Below are positions 21,835 to 31,399 of a stretch of 64,000 nt of DNA, in pieces. The notes beneath the pieces are model-generated. The model was not told the DNA's origin, made no database searches, and worked only from the letters and a program-made list of their open reading frames with translations. Location: positions 1 through 64,000 of the forward strand of contig CAJWAR010000006.1 of assembly GCA_913020445.1 (NCBI GenBank). Reading direction: 5' to 3'. The DNA comes from an uncultured Rhodospirillaceae bacterium (GTDB taxonomy: Bacteria; Pseudomonadota; Alphaproteobacteria; Rhodospirillales; UBA2165). Each line of letters starts with the position of its first letter. Position 1 is the first letter of the stretch. Made by a program: the position numbers and the translations under genes.

Positions 21835-22020
21835 ATGGCTGTTCCCAAGAAGAAAATATCGAAATCCCGCCGAAATCAGCGCCGGTCGCATGATTCCCTC
21901 AACGCTGCAGCGCAAACAGAATGCCCGAATTGCGGCGAAGTTAAGCGCCCGCACCATGTTTGCGGCTCCTGTGGCCACTATGATGGCCGCGAAGTCGTCG
22001 AAATCGATTCCATCGCATAA
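21835..22020 (+). CDS. rpmF: 50S ribosomal protein L32
   Basis: [22 protein letters not shown]...[18 protein letters not shown]. Confidence 0.98.
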   Translation: MAVPKKKISKSRRNQRRSHDSLNAAAQTECPNCGEVKRPHHVCGSCGHYDGREVVEIDSIA

Positions 22021-22086
22021 ACTATTTCCTTTGTCAGTAAATCAGCGCACAATTGTATTGCAGAGCTAGATCAAGGAGCCCAGTCG

Positions 22087-23178
22087 TTGACTGATCTGAT
22101 TACTGTAGCAATTGACGGTATGGGTGGTGATAACGCCCCGGACATGATTATTGGCGGGATCGATATTGCCGCCTCACGCGCGCCTGATTTACGGTGCCTG
22201 GTGTTTGGTGATGAAAATCAACTAAAACCGTTATTGGATAAACATCCAAAGGCCAAAGCGGTAAGTGAAATTCGCCATACCACCGACGTCGTGACCATGG
22301 ATGATAAGCCAACTGCGGCGCTTCGTTCCGGTAAAAATTCCAGTATGCGGTTGGCAATTGATGCCGTCAAAAATAATGAAGCGTCGGCGATTGTTTCAGC
22401 CGGCAATACAGGCGCGTTGATGGCCATGGCGACGGTCGTTCTCAGAATGATCCCGGGCATCAGCCGGCCCGCAATCGTTACCAGTTTTCCGACCCAAAGT
22501 GGCGATTGCGTAATGCTGGATCTCGGTGCGAACATCGAGTGTGATGCGGACAATCTGGTCCAATTTGCCGTCATGGGAGAGGTTTTCGCCCGCAATGAAC
22601 TGGATATCGACCAACCGTCCATCGGCCTCCTAAATGTCGGCACTGAAGGACTAAAAGGAAACGATTCGGTCAAAAAGGCAGCAGCAATCCTCCAGAATTC
22701 GAATTTACCGATAAAATTTTATGGCTTTGTCGAGGGCGACGATATTGGTAAAGGCACCGTCGATGTCATCGTTACCGATGGCTTTACCGGCAATATTGCA
22801 CTGAAAACCGCCGAAGGTACGGCAAAAATGTTTACCTTCTATCTAAAGAAATTTCTCACCGCCAATATCGTTTCGAAGCTTGGCGCATTGATAGCCCGAC
22901 CAGCGCTTGAAAGATTTCGTGCGCAATTCGATCCCCGGCGTTATAACGGTGCGATGCTCGTCGGTCTCAATGGCGTCTGCGTTAAAAGCCACGGCGGCAC
23001 GGATGCCCTGGGTTTCGCTCATGCAATTGAGATCGGAGCAAAACTGGTACGGCGAAATTTCAATGCAGTGATCAAGGAAGACCTCGGTCGCCTGATTGCA
23101 GATAACTCGGAAGACTCAGATAACTCAGATAACTCTGATAATTCAAATAATTCGGAACCACAATCGGCCACCGCATAA
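22087..23178 (+). CDS. plsX: Phosphate acyltransferase PlsX
   Basis: IAIDGMGGDNAPDMIIGG-type start, SAGNTGALMAMA, TEGLKGND; C-terminal Asn/Ser/Asp repeat tail. Confidence 0.96.
   Translation: MTDLITVAIDGMGGDNAPDMIIGGIDIAASRAPDLRCLVFGDENQLKPLLDKHPKAKAVSEIRHTTDVVTMDDKPTAALRSGKNSSMRLAIDAVKNNEASAIVSAGNTGALMAMATVVLRMIPGISRPAIVTSFPTQSGDCVMLDLGANIECDADNLVQFAVMGEVFARNELDIDQPSIGLLNVGTEGLKGNDSVKKAAAILQNSNLPIKFYGFVEGDDIGKGTVDVIVTDGFTGNIALKTAEGTAKMFTFYLKKFLTANIVSKLGALIARPALERFRAQFDPRRYNGAMLVGLNGVCVKSHGGTDALGFAHAIEIGAKLVRRNFNAVIKEDLGRLIADNSEDSDNSDNSDNSNNSEPQSATA
23101..23154 (+). repeat. Six degenerate 9-bp tandem units (GATAACTCA) at the 3' end of plsX
   Basis: gataactcg-gaagactca-gataactca-gataactct-gataattca-aataattcg read directly. 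Confidence 0.95.
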
Positions 23179-24156
23179 ATGAAAACAATTTCCCAACTGA
23201 TCGGTTGCGGCTCCTATCTGCCGCAAAATGTCGTCACCAATGATGATTTAGCCAAAAAAGTAGATACCTCTGACGAGTGGATCATCGCCCGCACTGGCAT
23301 TAAACAACGCCATTTTGCCAGTGATGATGAATATACATCTGATCTCGCCTTGAAAGCTGCTCAGCGCGCGCTGGAGCATGCTGGTGTTGATGGTACCGAG
23401 ATTGATCTCATCGTTGTTGGCACGACCACACCGGATCGAACCTTCCCCGCAACCGCAGTACGTCTCCAGAAACATTTGGGCTGCCGAACTGGTGCGGCAT
23501 TCGATGTCCAGGCTGTATGCTCGGGCTTTGTCTACGCATTGGCTGTCGTCGATAGCATGATCCAATCTGGTCAAGCTAAAACCGCTCTTGTCGTCGGCGC
23601 AGAAACAATCTCCCGTCTGTTAAATTGGAAAGACCGGACAACCTGCGTACTTTTTGGCGACGGAGCAGGGGCAGTTGTTGTTAAAGCGGTAGAAGTTGAA
23701 GAGCAAACGAATGGCCAAGCCGGTATTATTTCCACCCATATTCACTCCGATGGTAATCTCGAGGAACTACTCTATTGCGATGGCGGACCCTCGACAACGC
23801 AAACTGCCGGATATCTTACCATGGCCGGCAAAGAAGTATTCCGCCATGCTGTGACCAATTTGGCCGCCGTCGTCAATGAGGCACTGGAAGCTAATAATCT
23901 ACAAGACAGCGATATCGACTGGCTGGTGCCACACCAGGCCAATAAACGCATCATCGACAGCACGGCAAAAAAATTAAAAATGCCGATGGATAAAGTCATC
24001 TTGACTGTTGAAGATCACGCCAACACTTCAGCTGCCTCGATCCCACTTGCCTTGGATCACGGCGTGCGCGAAGGGCTCATCAAAAGAGGTGACTTGCTGT
24101 TGATGGAAGCGATGGGCGGCGGATTGACCTGGGGTGCTGCCCTCGTTCGCTGGTAA
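23179..24156 (+). CDS. fabH: 3-oxoacyl-ACP synthase III
   Basis: [58 protein letters not shown]. Confidence 0.98.
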   Translation: MKTISQLIGCGSYLPQNVVTNDDLAKKVDTSDEWIIARTGIKQRHFASDDEYTSDLALKAAQRALEHAGVDGTEIDLIVVGTTTPDRTFPATAVRLQKHLGCRTGAAFDVQAVCSGFVYALAVVDSMIQSGQAKTALVVGAETISRLLNWKDRTTCVLFGDGAGAVVVKAVEVEEQTNGQAGIISTHIHSDGNLEELLYCDGGPSTTQTAGYLTMAGKEVFRHAVTNLAAVVNEALEANNLQDSDIDWLVPHQANKRIIDSTAKKLKMPMDKVILTVEDHANTSAASIPLALDHGVREGLIKRGDLLLMEAMGGGLTWGAALVRW

Positions 24157-24282
24157 ATTAAACACTATTATCCAAATTTTTATTTAAAAGCGTGTTAAAA
24201 ACGCACGCCATCCCATTGATTTAGAAAACTTTCTGACGTAAGCTTGCATTCAAATTCAAAACGACTATAGGGATGGAAGCCA

Positions 24283-24624
24283 ATGTCCGGAGAGACAATT
24301 ACCCGATCTCAATTAAGTGAAGCGGTATATCAAGAAGTCGGTTTGTCACGTAATGAATCGGCAGATCTGCTCGAATCTGTGCTCACTAAAATTTCGAATA
24401 CTTTAGCCGGTGGCGAATCAGTCAAGATTTCATCCTTCGGCAGTTTTTCGGTCCGGAGCAAAGGTCAGCGTATTGGCCGCAATCCTAAAACGGGGGAGGA
24501 AGTTCCGATTTTACCACGTAAAGTATTGGTCTTCAGGCCTTCGCAAGTATTGAAAAGTAAGATCAGCGGCTTGCCGGTTGAGCAACCCAGCCCACCAACC
24601 TTTGGCTCAAGTGAATTTGAATAA
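24283..24624 (+). CDS. ihfA: Integration host factor subunit alpha
   Basis: [41 protein letters not shown]. Confidence 0.96.
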   Translation: MSGETITRSQLSEAVYQEVGLSRNESADLLESVLTKISNTLAGGESVKISSFGSFSVRSKGQRIGRNPKTGEEVPILPRKVLVFRPSQVLKSKISGLPVEQPSPPTFGSSEFE

Positions 24625-24626
24625 TT

Positions 24627-25046
24627 ATGGCCCTGGCGACGGAACAACAACCGTCCGGAGATATCTCCAGTCGGCGACGCAGCGGTAAATCCGCGTCGGC
24701 ATTTCGCACCATCAGCGAGGTTTCCAAAGAGCTCGACCTGCCTCAGCACGTCTTGCGATTTTGGGAAACCAAATTTCCCCAGATAAAACCGATGAAACGT
24801 GGCGGCGGCCGACGCTATTACCGGCCCGAAGATTTAGTTATGCTGCGGCGCATCCGCGGGCTGCTTTATAATGATGGCTACACCATCAAAGGGGTGCAAA
24901 AACTGCTCAAAGAATCCGGCGGTAAAATTGAGGAAATCGGCGTTGAAACAACGGAATTAGAAAGCTCATCTCTGTCATCGGAGAAAGCAACTGAGTTGAA
25001 AGCCGTCCTCACCGAGCTCGAAGATATCAAAAAACTGCTGTCCTAA
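24627..25046 (+). CDS. MerR family transcriptional regulator
   Basis: [50 protein letters not shown]; typical position after ihfA. Confidence 0.93.
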   Translation: MALATEQQPSGDISSRRRSGKSASAFRTISEVSKELDLPQHVLRFWETKFPQIKPMKRGGGRRYYRPEDLVMLRRIRGLLYNDGYTIKGVQKLLKESGGKIEEIGVETTELESSSLSSEKATELKAVLTELEDIKKLLS

Positions 25047-25111
25047 ATTTATACTATCACCAAACGATTGCTGTAATGATATCCGCATCGTATATTGCGA
25101 AAATTAACTGT

Positions 25112-25189
25112 CGGAGCGTGGCGCAGCCTGGTTAGCGCACCAAGCTGGGGGCTTGGGGGTCGGTGGTTCGAATCCACTCGCTCCGACCA
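25112..25189 (+). tRNA. tRNA-Pro (anticodon GGG)
   Basis: CGGAGCG/CGCTCCG acceptor stem, CCAAG-CTGGGGG-CTTGG anticodon arm, GGTTCGAATCC T-arm, encoded CCA. Confidence 0.96.
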
Positions 25190-25201
25190 TTTTTTGAGAA
25201 G

Positions 25202-25232
25202 GGCTCAGTCAAATTGGCTGAGCTCTTTTTTT
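25202..25232 (+). terminator. Rho-independent terminator after tRNA-Pro
   Basis: GGCTCAG tcaaattgg CTGAGCT CTTTTTTT. Confidence 0.8.
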
Positions 25233-25326
25233 GATTACAGTATGGATAAAGAGAAAATTTTTATTTGATTTACCTGTAATGCGTGTTCAAAATAAAGTTA
25301 ATGAAATTTACCTAAAGAAATTTAGT

Positions 25327-25953
25327 ATGCTCAATCCAGTAAAATCCTTTTTGGCCTTTATACTTGTAATGGGTCTCGGCAATATTACCATTACGCCCGC
25401 CATCTCTGCTGAACGCATCAACGTCGAATACCATCATAGTGAAGTCAGCTTTTCCGGCGACGATAGTTTTGTCACCGGTCGTTATACCTGGGAACCCCTG
25501 CCTGACAATAGATTATGGAAGGAAATGATCACCTTTGCGGGCGGGTCCATGATGTATTACGAGCTGCAGCCAGGTCATTTCTATACCGGATCAAATCAAG
25601 GTAAACATATTTTTGTCAGAATATTCAATCAGAACACGGGGTTCACAAAAAGAGGGCATTCGGTTGGTGAATCAGACGTCATTGAACTTTCCAATGGAAT
25701 CGGAAATTACTATATAGTTACGTCGTCAAATGATGATAATTCCTGCGGCTTGGCCAGACAATTTGCCGGAGAATCAGGTATCGGAGATGGCCTGCTGTCG
25801 AACGGTAGCACCAAAGTTGCGTCCTTATATGTTTGTAAGAGTAAATCCTGGGGTTCGAGATTTAAACTCACTAGGTTTATTCAGGATATTATGAACCGCG
25901 CGCGCTATGACGAGGGCAAGCTCAATAAAATGCGGGCGGCGGCAAGAAAGTAG
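25327..25953 (+). CDS. Hypothetical secreted/periplasmic protein
   Basis: Signal-peptide-like MLNPVKSFLAFILVMGLGNITITPAISA; no recognised family. Confidence 0.6.
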   Translation: MLNPVKSFLAFILVMGLGNITITPAISAERINVEYHHSEVSFSGDDSFVTGRYTWEPLPDNRLWKEMITFAGGSMMYYELQPGHFYTGSNQGKHIFVRIFNQNTGFTKRGHSVGESDVIELSNGIGNYYIVTSSNDDNSCGLARQFAGESGIGDGLLSNGSTKVASLYVCKSKSWGSRFKLTRFIQDIMNRARYDEGKLNKMRAAARK

Positions 25954-26027
25954 CCCTAGGATTCCAAGCGTATCAAGGCTTTACCTTTCCTGATTTGGCT
26001 GGGATATTGGGCCAAAATGGGGAACAT

Positions 26028-26363
26028 ATGAGCTCGACCGAAATCTGTAAACTGGATGACGTGCCGGACAATGATGCCAAAGGCATGGTGGCCGAAGTTG
26101 ACGGCAAGCAACGCAATATCTTCGTCGCCCGCAAAGGCGAGCAGGCCTTCGCCTATTTAAACTGGTGCCCCCATAATCAGGTACTGATTGATCAAATCCC
26201 CAACAAATTCTTCAATGCGGATTATAGCCTTATTCAATGCTCTAAACATGGCGCCTTGTTTCAGATCGAGGATGGCCTTTGTGTTGAAGGGCCGTGCGAA
26301 GGTGAGAGTTTGAAATCCCTAACAACGTCGGTCGAAAACGGCATGATTTGTCTGGTGGAATAA
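26028..26363 (+). CDS. Rieske-type [2Fe-2S] ferredoxin-like protein
   Basis: NWCPHNQ ... IQCSKHGALFQIEDGLCVEGPCEG. Confidence 0.88.
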   Translation: MSSTEICKLDDVPDNDAKGMVAEVDGKQRNIFVARKGEQAFAYLNWCPHNQVLIDQIPNKFFNADYSLIQCSKHGALFQIEDGLCVEGPCEGESLKSLTTSVENGMICLVE

Positions 26364-26365
26364 AT

Positions 26366-26848
26366 ATGGCGAGAAAACCCGGACAAATTAAGTATCTCAA
26401 GGCCGACGAACCGCTTAATCGGCCGCAAGCCATTGCCGGCGGCACCTTTGTCACCACCAATTTGCAGCGCACCCGTAAACTGCTCGAAGATTTCGCAGGT
26501 CTGGAATGTACTTTAGCCGGTGATGGCAAGCTACTGGTGCGGGATCAGGGGCCAAACGGCGACAAGCACTCCAAAGGCGCTGTTTACTGGGCGTTTGAAG
26601 TGTCCGAAGTTCCGGAAATCAAACATCCCCAGCACGTGCTTAATCATTGGGGCTTTGATCTGGCGACACCGGAAGAAGTTGACGCCGCCAACGCCGCAGC
26701 ACTTGAGATGGCCGAAGAGTACGGCATTGCTAAAGTTCAGAAATCCCGCGATATTCATGGTGTTTACGCCTTCTATTTTCAGGATTTCGACGAGAATTGG
26801 TGGGAATTTCAGTATCGCAAGCCGCGTCCCGGAGCATCAGACGAATGA
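26366..26848 (+). CDS. VOC (glyoxalase/extradiol dioxygenase fold) protein 1
   Basis: GGTFVTTNLQRTRKLLEDFAGLE...FYFQDFDENWWEFQYR. Confidence 0.8.
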   Translation: MARKPGQIKYLKADEPLNRPQAIAGGTFVTTNLQRTRKLLEDFAGLECTLAGDGKLLVRDQGPNGDKHSKGAVYWAFEVSEVPEIKHPQHVLNHWGFDLATPEEVDAANAAALEMAEEYGIAKVQKSRDIHGVYAFYFQDFDENWWEFQYRKPRPGASDE

Positions 26849-27279
26849 CCCCTAGCATCGTTAAGACAGATATATTATCGCACGGCACCTTGGATGTTCG
26901 AAACGCCGATGAATCGGCCAAATTTTACACCGAATTCTTAGGTCTTGAAGTGCGCCGCAACTCCTCAAGTTCGATGTGGATCATAAAAAAAATAGCCGAG
27001 CGCAAAGATTTATTCCTGGTCTGTGTCGGCGTTGGCGATAAACTCAAGCCGCAATCGAGAGACAATCGCTACATCTTGGATTTCGCCACCAAAGAAGAAA
27101 TTCATCGGGCGCACGAATTGGCGCAGAAATACCAGGAAACCTATAAAATATCCACTATTGAGCCGGTTCAAGAGGAGGAGGATCGATGTTCTCTGGTGCT
27201 CCAGGATCTCGACTTCAACTGGTGGGAATTTAAATATCAAGCTTGCGCTAAAATTGAGGCTGCCTTCAATCCCGCTTGA
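26845..27279 (+). CDS. VOC family protein 2
   Basis: LSHGTLDVRNADESAKFYTEFLGLEV...LVLQDLDFNWWEFKYQ; ATGA overlap with the upstream stop. Confidence 0.83.
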   Translation: MTPSIVKTDILSHGTLDVRNADESAKFYTEFLGLEVRRNSSSSMWIIKKIAERKDLFLVCVGVGDKLKPQSRDNRYILDFATKEEIHRAHELAQKYQETYKISTIEPVQEEEDRCSLVLQDLDFNWWEFKYQACAKIEAAFNPA

Positions 27280-27281
27280 TG

Positions 27282-27746
27282 CTATCCCCGACCGCGATAA
27301 CTTGGCACATTCTGGTCTGGAATCCATAATTTTTCTGGCGGCTCGCCGGTCTGATAAAAGACATCTATCGGCATGCCACCGCGCGGATACCAGTAGCCGC
27401 CAATTCTAAGCCAAACCGGCTTGATTTCATCAACAATCCGCCGGGCAATGGCGACTGTGCAATCTTCATGGAAGGCACCGTGATTGCGGAAAGACCCCAA
27501 ATAGAGCTTGAGTGACTTGCTTTCGACGATCTCGGCCGCGGGAACATAGTCTATCACCAAATGAGCAAAATCGGGCTGGCCGGTTACCGGGCAAAGTGAC
27601 GTGAATTCGGGACAGGTAAACCTGATCAAATAAAGCTCGTCACGCCGCGGATTGGCGACTTTCTCTAATTTCGCCTTTGCCGGGCTTTCCGGCAGGACAG
27701 AATGAGTGCCGAGTTGATCTAAATCATCGTAACCGGAAGATGTCAT
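27282..27746 (-). CDS. queF: NADPH-dependent 7-cyano-7-deazaguanine reductase
   Basis: [38 protein letters not shown]. Confidence 0.96.
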   Translation of the reverse strand: MTSSGYDDLDQLGTHSVLPESPAKAKLEKVANPRRDELYLIRFTCPEFTSLCPVTGQPDFAHLVIDYVPAAEIVESKSLKLYLGSFRNHGAFHEDCTVAIARRIVDEIKPVWLRIGGYWYPRGGMPIDVFYQTGEPPEKLWIPDQNVPSYRGRG

Positions 27747-27845
27747 GGTCTATATTATCCTATTGAATTGACAGTGATGAGCGACAATATACCCAATAAC
27801 CGGGCCAACGTTGAGAATTATTCGGATAAGGAGAGTAATTCAGGC

Positions 27846-27870
27846 AAAAAAAAGCCGGCTAGGCCGGCTT
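27846..27870 (-). terminator. Strong leftward rho-independent terminator upstream of queF
   Basis: Minus strand: AAGCCGGC CTA GCCGGCTTTTTTTT. Confidence 0.8.
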
Positions 27871-28023
27871 GAGTTGTGCTCTTGAGGGAACTTGAGATAA
27901 ATTCATTATTTAATGTATTCATCTTAAGTTTGAACATGATGACAGAACCCAATAGATTGGTCTGTGATCAGCATCACTACTAAAAGATTTATTTATTGCT
28001 ATTTTTTTGTATGAGGACTGAAC

Positions 28024-28374
28024 GTGAACGATGACAATTTAGACGATTATAAGCAATTACAGGTTCAAAAGCGCTTTCTCGGTGAGATAGAGCAGGGCAT
28101 TCGCCTCGCCAACCGCGAATTGATCCACAAAAAAATACCGGGATTAAATAAAGACAGCATTTTGACTTTCGCCGTTGCGGTCGGTCGTTTGCGCGCAAGC
28201 TATCTAGAAATGGCGGTCAATATGTCAGTTGGTGAGCATGGCGATCCACCTGATCAATCCTATATTGACGAACTCCATCGCAAACGACAGATGTTTGAAG
28301 AAGCAAAAATTGCCTTTGACGCTCTCAGAGACGCGATTGAGAAGGGCTATATTGACGTTGAAGATTTAACTTAA
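28024..28374 (+). CDS. Hypothetical protein
   Basis: 116-aa ORF, GTG start, coding-like composition; no recognised family. Confidence 0.6.
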   Translation: MNDDNLDDYKQLQVQKRFLGEIEQGIRLANRELIHKKIPGLNKDSILTFAVAVGRLRASYLEMAVNMSVGEHGDPPDQSYIDELHRKRQMFEEAKIAFDALRDAIEKGYIDVEDLT

Positions 28375-28424
28375 ATCTACAAAAGTAGTTTTTTATCGGC
28401 TTTTTATAACAGTAGCGTAATGAA

Positions 28425-28685
28425 TTAGGATTTAGTGATTACCTGACGACCGGTATCGGTAAGTTTACAGACCAGCCAATCCGGCTTGATGGGATTGTTA
28501 AACCAAGGCTCAACCCAACCTTGCTTCAAACAGCTATTGACTGTCCGGGCACTAATTTTCTGACCATCTTCATCAAACAATGGAAGTTTTCCACCCGCTT
28601 GAGCGAGACCTCTCTCCAGCCACTTAATTTGTGCGCCGGTCGGTTTGCCAGCATGAGTACTTTCAACTTGCGTCTGTACGTCCAC
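28425..28685 (-). CDS. Small possibly winged-helix-like hypothetical protein
   Basis: VDVQTQVESTHAGKPTGAQIKWLERGLAQAGGKLPLF...; GTG start at 28685 has GGAGG upstream, better than the ORF-track start that overlaps cutA. Confidence 0.55.
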   Translation of the reverse strand: MDVQTQVESTHAGKPTGAQIKWLERGLAQAGGKLPLFDEDGQKISARTVNSCLKQGWVEPWFNNPIKPDWLVCKLTDTGRQVITKS

Positions 28686-28780
28686 AGCCTGCCCTCCGTC
28701 GAACGTTAGCGAATGAATTTCCTCGCATTTTAAATTAAAATGTTCAAAACTCCAAATCTCTAATAAATGGAACAGAAAAA

Positions 28781-29095
28781 ATGACGGCAAAATTGATCTA
28801 TGTGACCGCAGGTTCGGCCGCCGAAGCTGAAACAATTGCATCCCAAGTGGTCGAGGAACGACTGGCGGCTTGCGCCAATATTTTGGGTGCGGCGACGTCG
28901 ATCTACTGGTGGGAGGATAAACTTACCAAAGACAGCGAGACGGTATTTATTCTCAAAACAACAGCTGAATTGGTCGATCAGGCGGTCGCTAAAATCCTCG
29001 CGCTTCACAGCTATGATTGCCCGGCTGTGGTTGTTTTGGATATCGAGAAAGGCAACCCAGAGTTCCTAAACTGGATCGATAAGAATACGCTGTAA
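28781..29095 (+). CDS. cutA: Divalent-cation tolerance protein CutA
   Basis: IYVTAGSAAEAETIASQVVEERLAACANI...YWWEDKL...LALHSYDCPAVVVLDI. Confidence 0.95.
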   Translation: MTAKLIYVTAGSAAEAETIASQVVEERLAACANILGAATSIYWWEDKLTKDSETVFILKTTAELVDQAVAKILALHSYDCPAVVVLDIEKGNPEFLNWIDKNTL

Positions 29096-29151
29096 TATAT
29101 TGATAAATAATAATTATATTGTAGAAAATTAGAAATTACTTTAAGAAATAT

Positions 29152-30342
29152 TTAGCCCTCAAAAGTCACTGAAGCAGCGGCTTGAGCAGCAATGCCTTCG
29201 CCTCTTCCGGTGAACCCTAATTGCTCCGTTGTGGTGCCTTTTACGTTTACTTGTTGAACGGAAATATTGAGAATATCAGCAATATTCTGCTGCATTTGAT
29301 CGCGGTGGGGAGCGATCTTTGGGACCTCGCAAATAATCGTCAGATCGACATTTTCAATTCGGCCACCACGATCTGAAATCTCTTTACCAGCCCGGGTTAA
29401 AAAAATTTCCGACGCGACATCTTTCCATTGGGGATCGCTCGGCGGAAAAAATAATCCGATGTCACCAGCTCCGACAGCACCCAATAAAGCATCCGTCACA
29501 GCATGCAATGCGACATCGGCATCTGAATGACCGGCCAGTGATTTGTCGTGTGGAATTTTTATGCCGCATAAAATGACGGCGCTGCCGTCGGTAAATTTAT
29601 GAACATCGAATCCGGTTCCGACACGGGTCATGTATTTACCGCCGTCGCCCGCTGTTGCCAGATGCTTCTCCGCCCGGGCCAGATCTTCTGTATTTGTGAT
29701 CTTAAAATTATCTTCGCTCCCTTGAACAATTTCGACAGCGATACCAGCCGCCTCGGCAATTGCCGCATCATCGGTCAAATTCTCGCCGGAAACTGCCTGA
29801 TGAGCGGCTGTAATTTCTTTAAAATCAAAGGCTTGTGGCGTTTGCGCCCGCCATAAATCTGTCCGGTCGACGGTATCTTGAATAACATTATCAGCGCTAC
29901 GTTTGAGAGTATCGGCGACCTGAACAACCGGAATAACCGCTTTTGCGCCATTTTCGAGGGTTGCCAGCAATCGATCGATCGTATCGTGATCAACGAAAGG
30001 GCGCACGGAATCATGGATGAGCACAAACTGCGGCGCTAAATCTACCAGACTTTCTAGACCTAAACGCACCGAATCTTGGCGCTCAACACCGCCAAAAACC
30101 GGCTCCAAAAGCTCTAATTCGCCAATTGATTCGCGATATAAATCAGCGTCATCGGGATGAATGACTGCTCGAACATGCGAAATTTTGGCATGTGAAAGCA
30201 ACCTATTCACTGAACGGGCAAGCAGAGATTCTCCTTCAATTTCAAGGTATTGCTTGGGAATTTCGCCACCAAACCGGTGTCCTCGGCCAGCCGATACGAT
30301 CAGTGCCACACAGTCTGCCGATGCGTCTTGCTGCGAATTCAT
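29152..30342 (-). CDS. ispDF: Bifunctional IspD/IspF (MEP pathway)
   Basis: IspD: ALIVSAGRGHRFGGEIPKQYLEI; IspF: RVGTGFDVHKF...AGHSDADVALHAVTDALLGA. Confidence 0.96.
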   Translation of the reverse strand: MNSQQDASADCVALIVSAGRGHRFGGEIPKQYLEIEGESLLARSVNRLLSHAKISHVRAVIHPDDADLYRESIGELELLEPVFGGVERQDSVRLGLESLVDLAPQFVLIHDSVRPFVDHDTIDRLLATLENGAKAVIPVVQVADTLKRSADNVIQDTVDRTDLWRAQTPQAFDFKEITAAHQAVSGENLTDDAAIAEAAGIAVEIVQGSEDNFKITNTEDLARAEKHLATAGDGGKYMTRVGTGFDVHKFTDGSAVILCGIKIPHDKSLAGHSDADVALHAVTDALLGAVGAGDIGLFFPPSDPQWKDVASEIFLTRAGKEISDRGGRIENVDLTIICEVPKIAPHRDQMQQNIADILNISVQQVNVKGTTTEQLGFTGRGEGIAAQAAASVTFEG

Positions 30343-30502
30343 GGTTTTTGTTTGTCCCAGATCAATTAGGCGAATAACAATAGTGCTACAATGATCGATA
30401 ATGTGAATATCGATTTAGGTGAAAGCAAGCTAGAATAGCATGGCAATTTTGCAAGTTTTTTGCCTTAGTTTTTTTGTTTTTGAGTGGTAAATGTAGCGAG
30501 AT

Positions 30503-31300
30503 ATGGAACTAACTGTCTTAAAAATAACGGCGCTTATTGCGCTAATTCCCGCATCTTTGCTGACGTTTCGCCGTGTACCGCAAAAAGATGGCGTTTATTG
30601 GTCGGCTTTGGCGGTGGCGTTGTGTGGTACGCTGGCCTGGGTTTATGTCCGTCAATCTGCCGGCTGGCATACCGGATTATCAACCGCACTTTGGATAACC
30701 GTCGCCGCCTGTCTCGTGCTTTATACTGGTATTGCCTTTTTTTCCGAAGATGCCTGGCGTTTAACAGCCATTTTATTCCCTTATCTGCTTATTCTCGGTA
30801 TTTTGGCAACGATTTGGAGCCAAGTGCCGGAGCGTCCTTTCGTTGTCGGTGCGCCTTTGGCTTGGATCGGCACCCATATCGCAGTTTCGGTGGCGACTTA
30901 CGCCCTAATTACCTTAGCAGCTGTGGCAGCACTGGCGGCGACTTTGCAGGGACGTGCGATCAAAGCCAAGAAACGCACCCGACTTTCGCGCCTTTTACCG
31001 TCCATCGCCGGTAGTGAAGGGCTGTTAGTGAGATTGCTCATCGCCAGCGAGATCATTCTGGCAATTGGCCTGATAACCGGCATTGCAACCCTTTACCTGT
31101 CAACCGGCCAATTCTTGACGTTTGATCATAAAACGACCCTCACGCTGGGAGTGTTTGTTATCATTGCAGTAATTCTATTTATTCATTTCCGCACCGGTAT
31201 CCGGGGGCGTGCAGCTACTCGAATAGTGCTATTAGCCTATTTACTGCTGACTCTTGGCTATCCCGGGGTAAAATTTGTCACCGATATTCTGCTCGCTTAG
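30503..31300 (+). CDS. CcsA/YpjD-like cytochrome c assembly family membrane protein
   Basis: Multi-TM; LAWIGTHIAVSVATYALITLAAVAAL and C-terminal TMs resemble CcsA/YpjD. Confidence 0.7.
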   Translation: MELTVLKITALIALIPASLLTFRRVPQKDGVYWSALAVALCGTLAWVYVRQSAGWHTGLSTALWITVAACLVLYTGIAFFSEDAWRLTAILFPYLLILGILATIWSQVPERPFVVGAPLAWIGTHIAVSVATYALITLAAVAALAATLQGRAIKAKKRTRLSRLLPSIAGSEGLLVRLLIASEIILAIGLITGIATLYLSTGQFLTFDHKTTLTLGVFVIIAVILFIHFRTGIRGRAATRIVLLAYLLLTLGYPGVKFVTDILLA

Positions 31301-31399
31301 TAAGCAATTCTGCGCTTTTTTAAATATTTATGATTGCGTTTTTCACCTTTTTGCCTAATAAGTATGCAAAATTGTTGAAAGCCAGTAGGAATCTTGGGC

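Noticed and set aside
25112-27290. Genomic island integrated at tRNA-Pro
   Set aside because: No integrase, no att direct repeat and no transposase seen; kept only as a weak observation.
27822-27938. Short minus-strand ORF (MFKLKMNTLNNEFISSSLKSTTQAGLAGFFLPELLSLSE) upstream of queF
   Set aside because: It reads through the strong terminator hairpin and T-tract and lacks a convincing Shine-Dalgarno; more likely non-coding.
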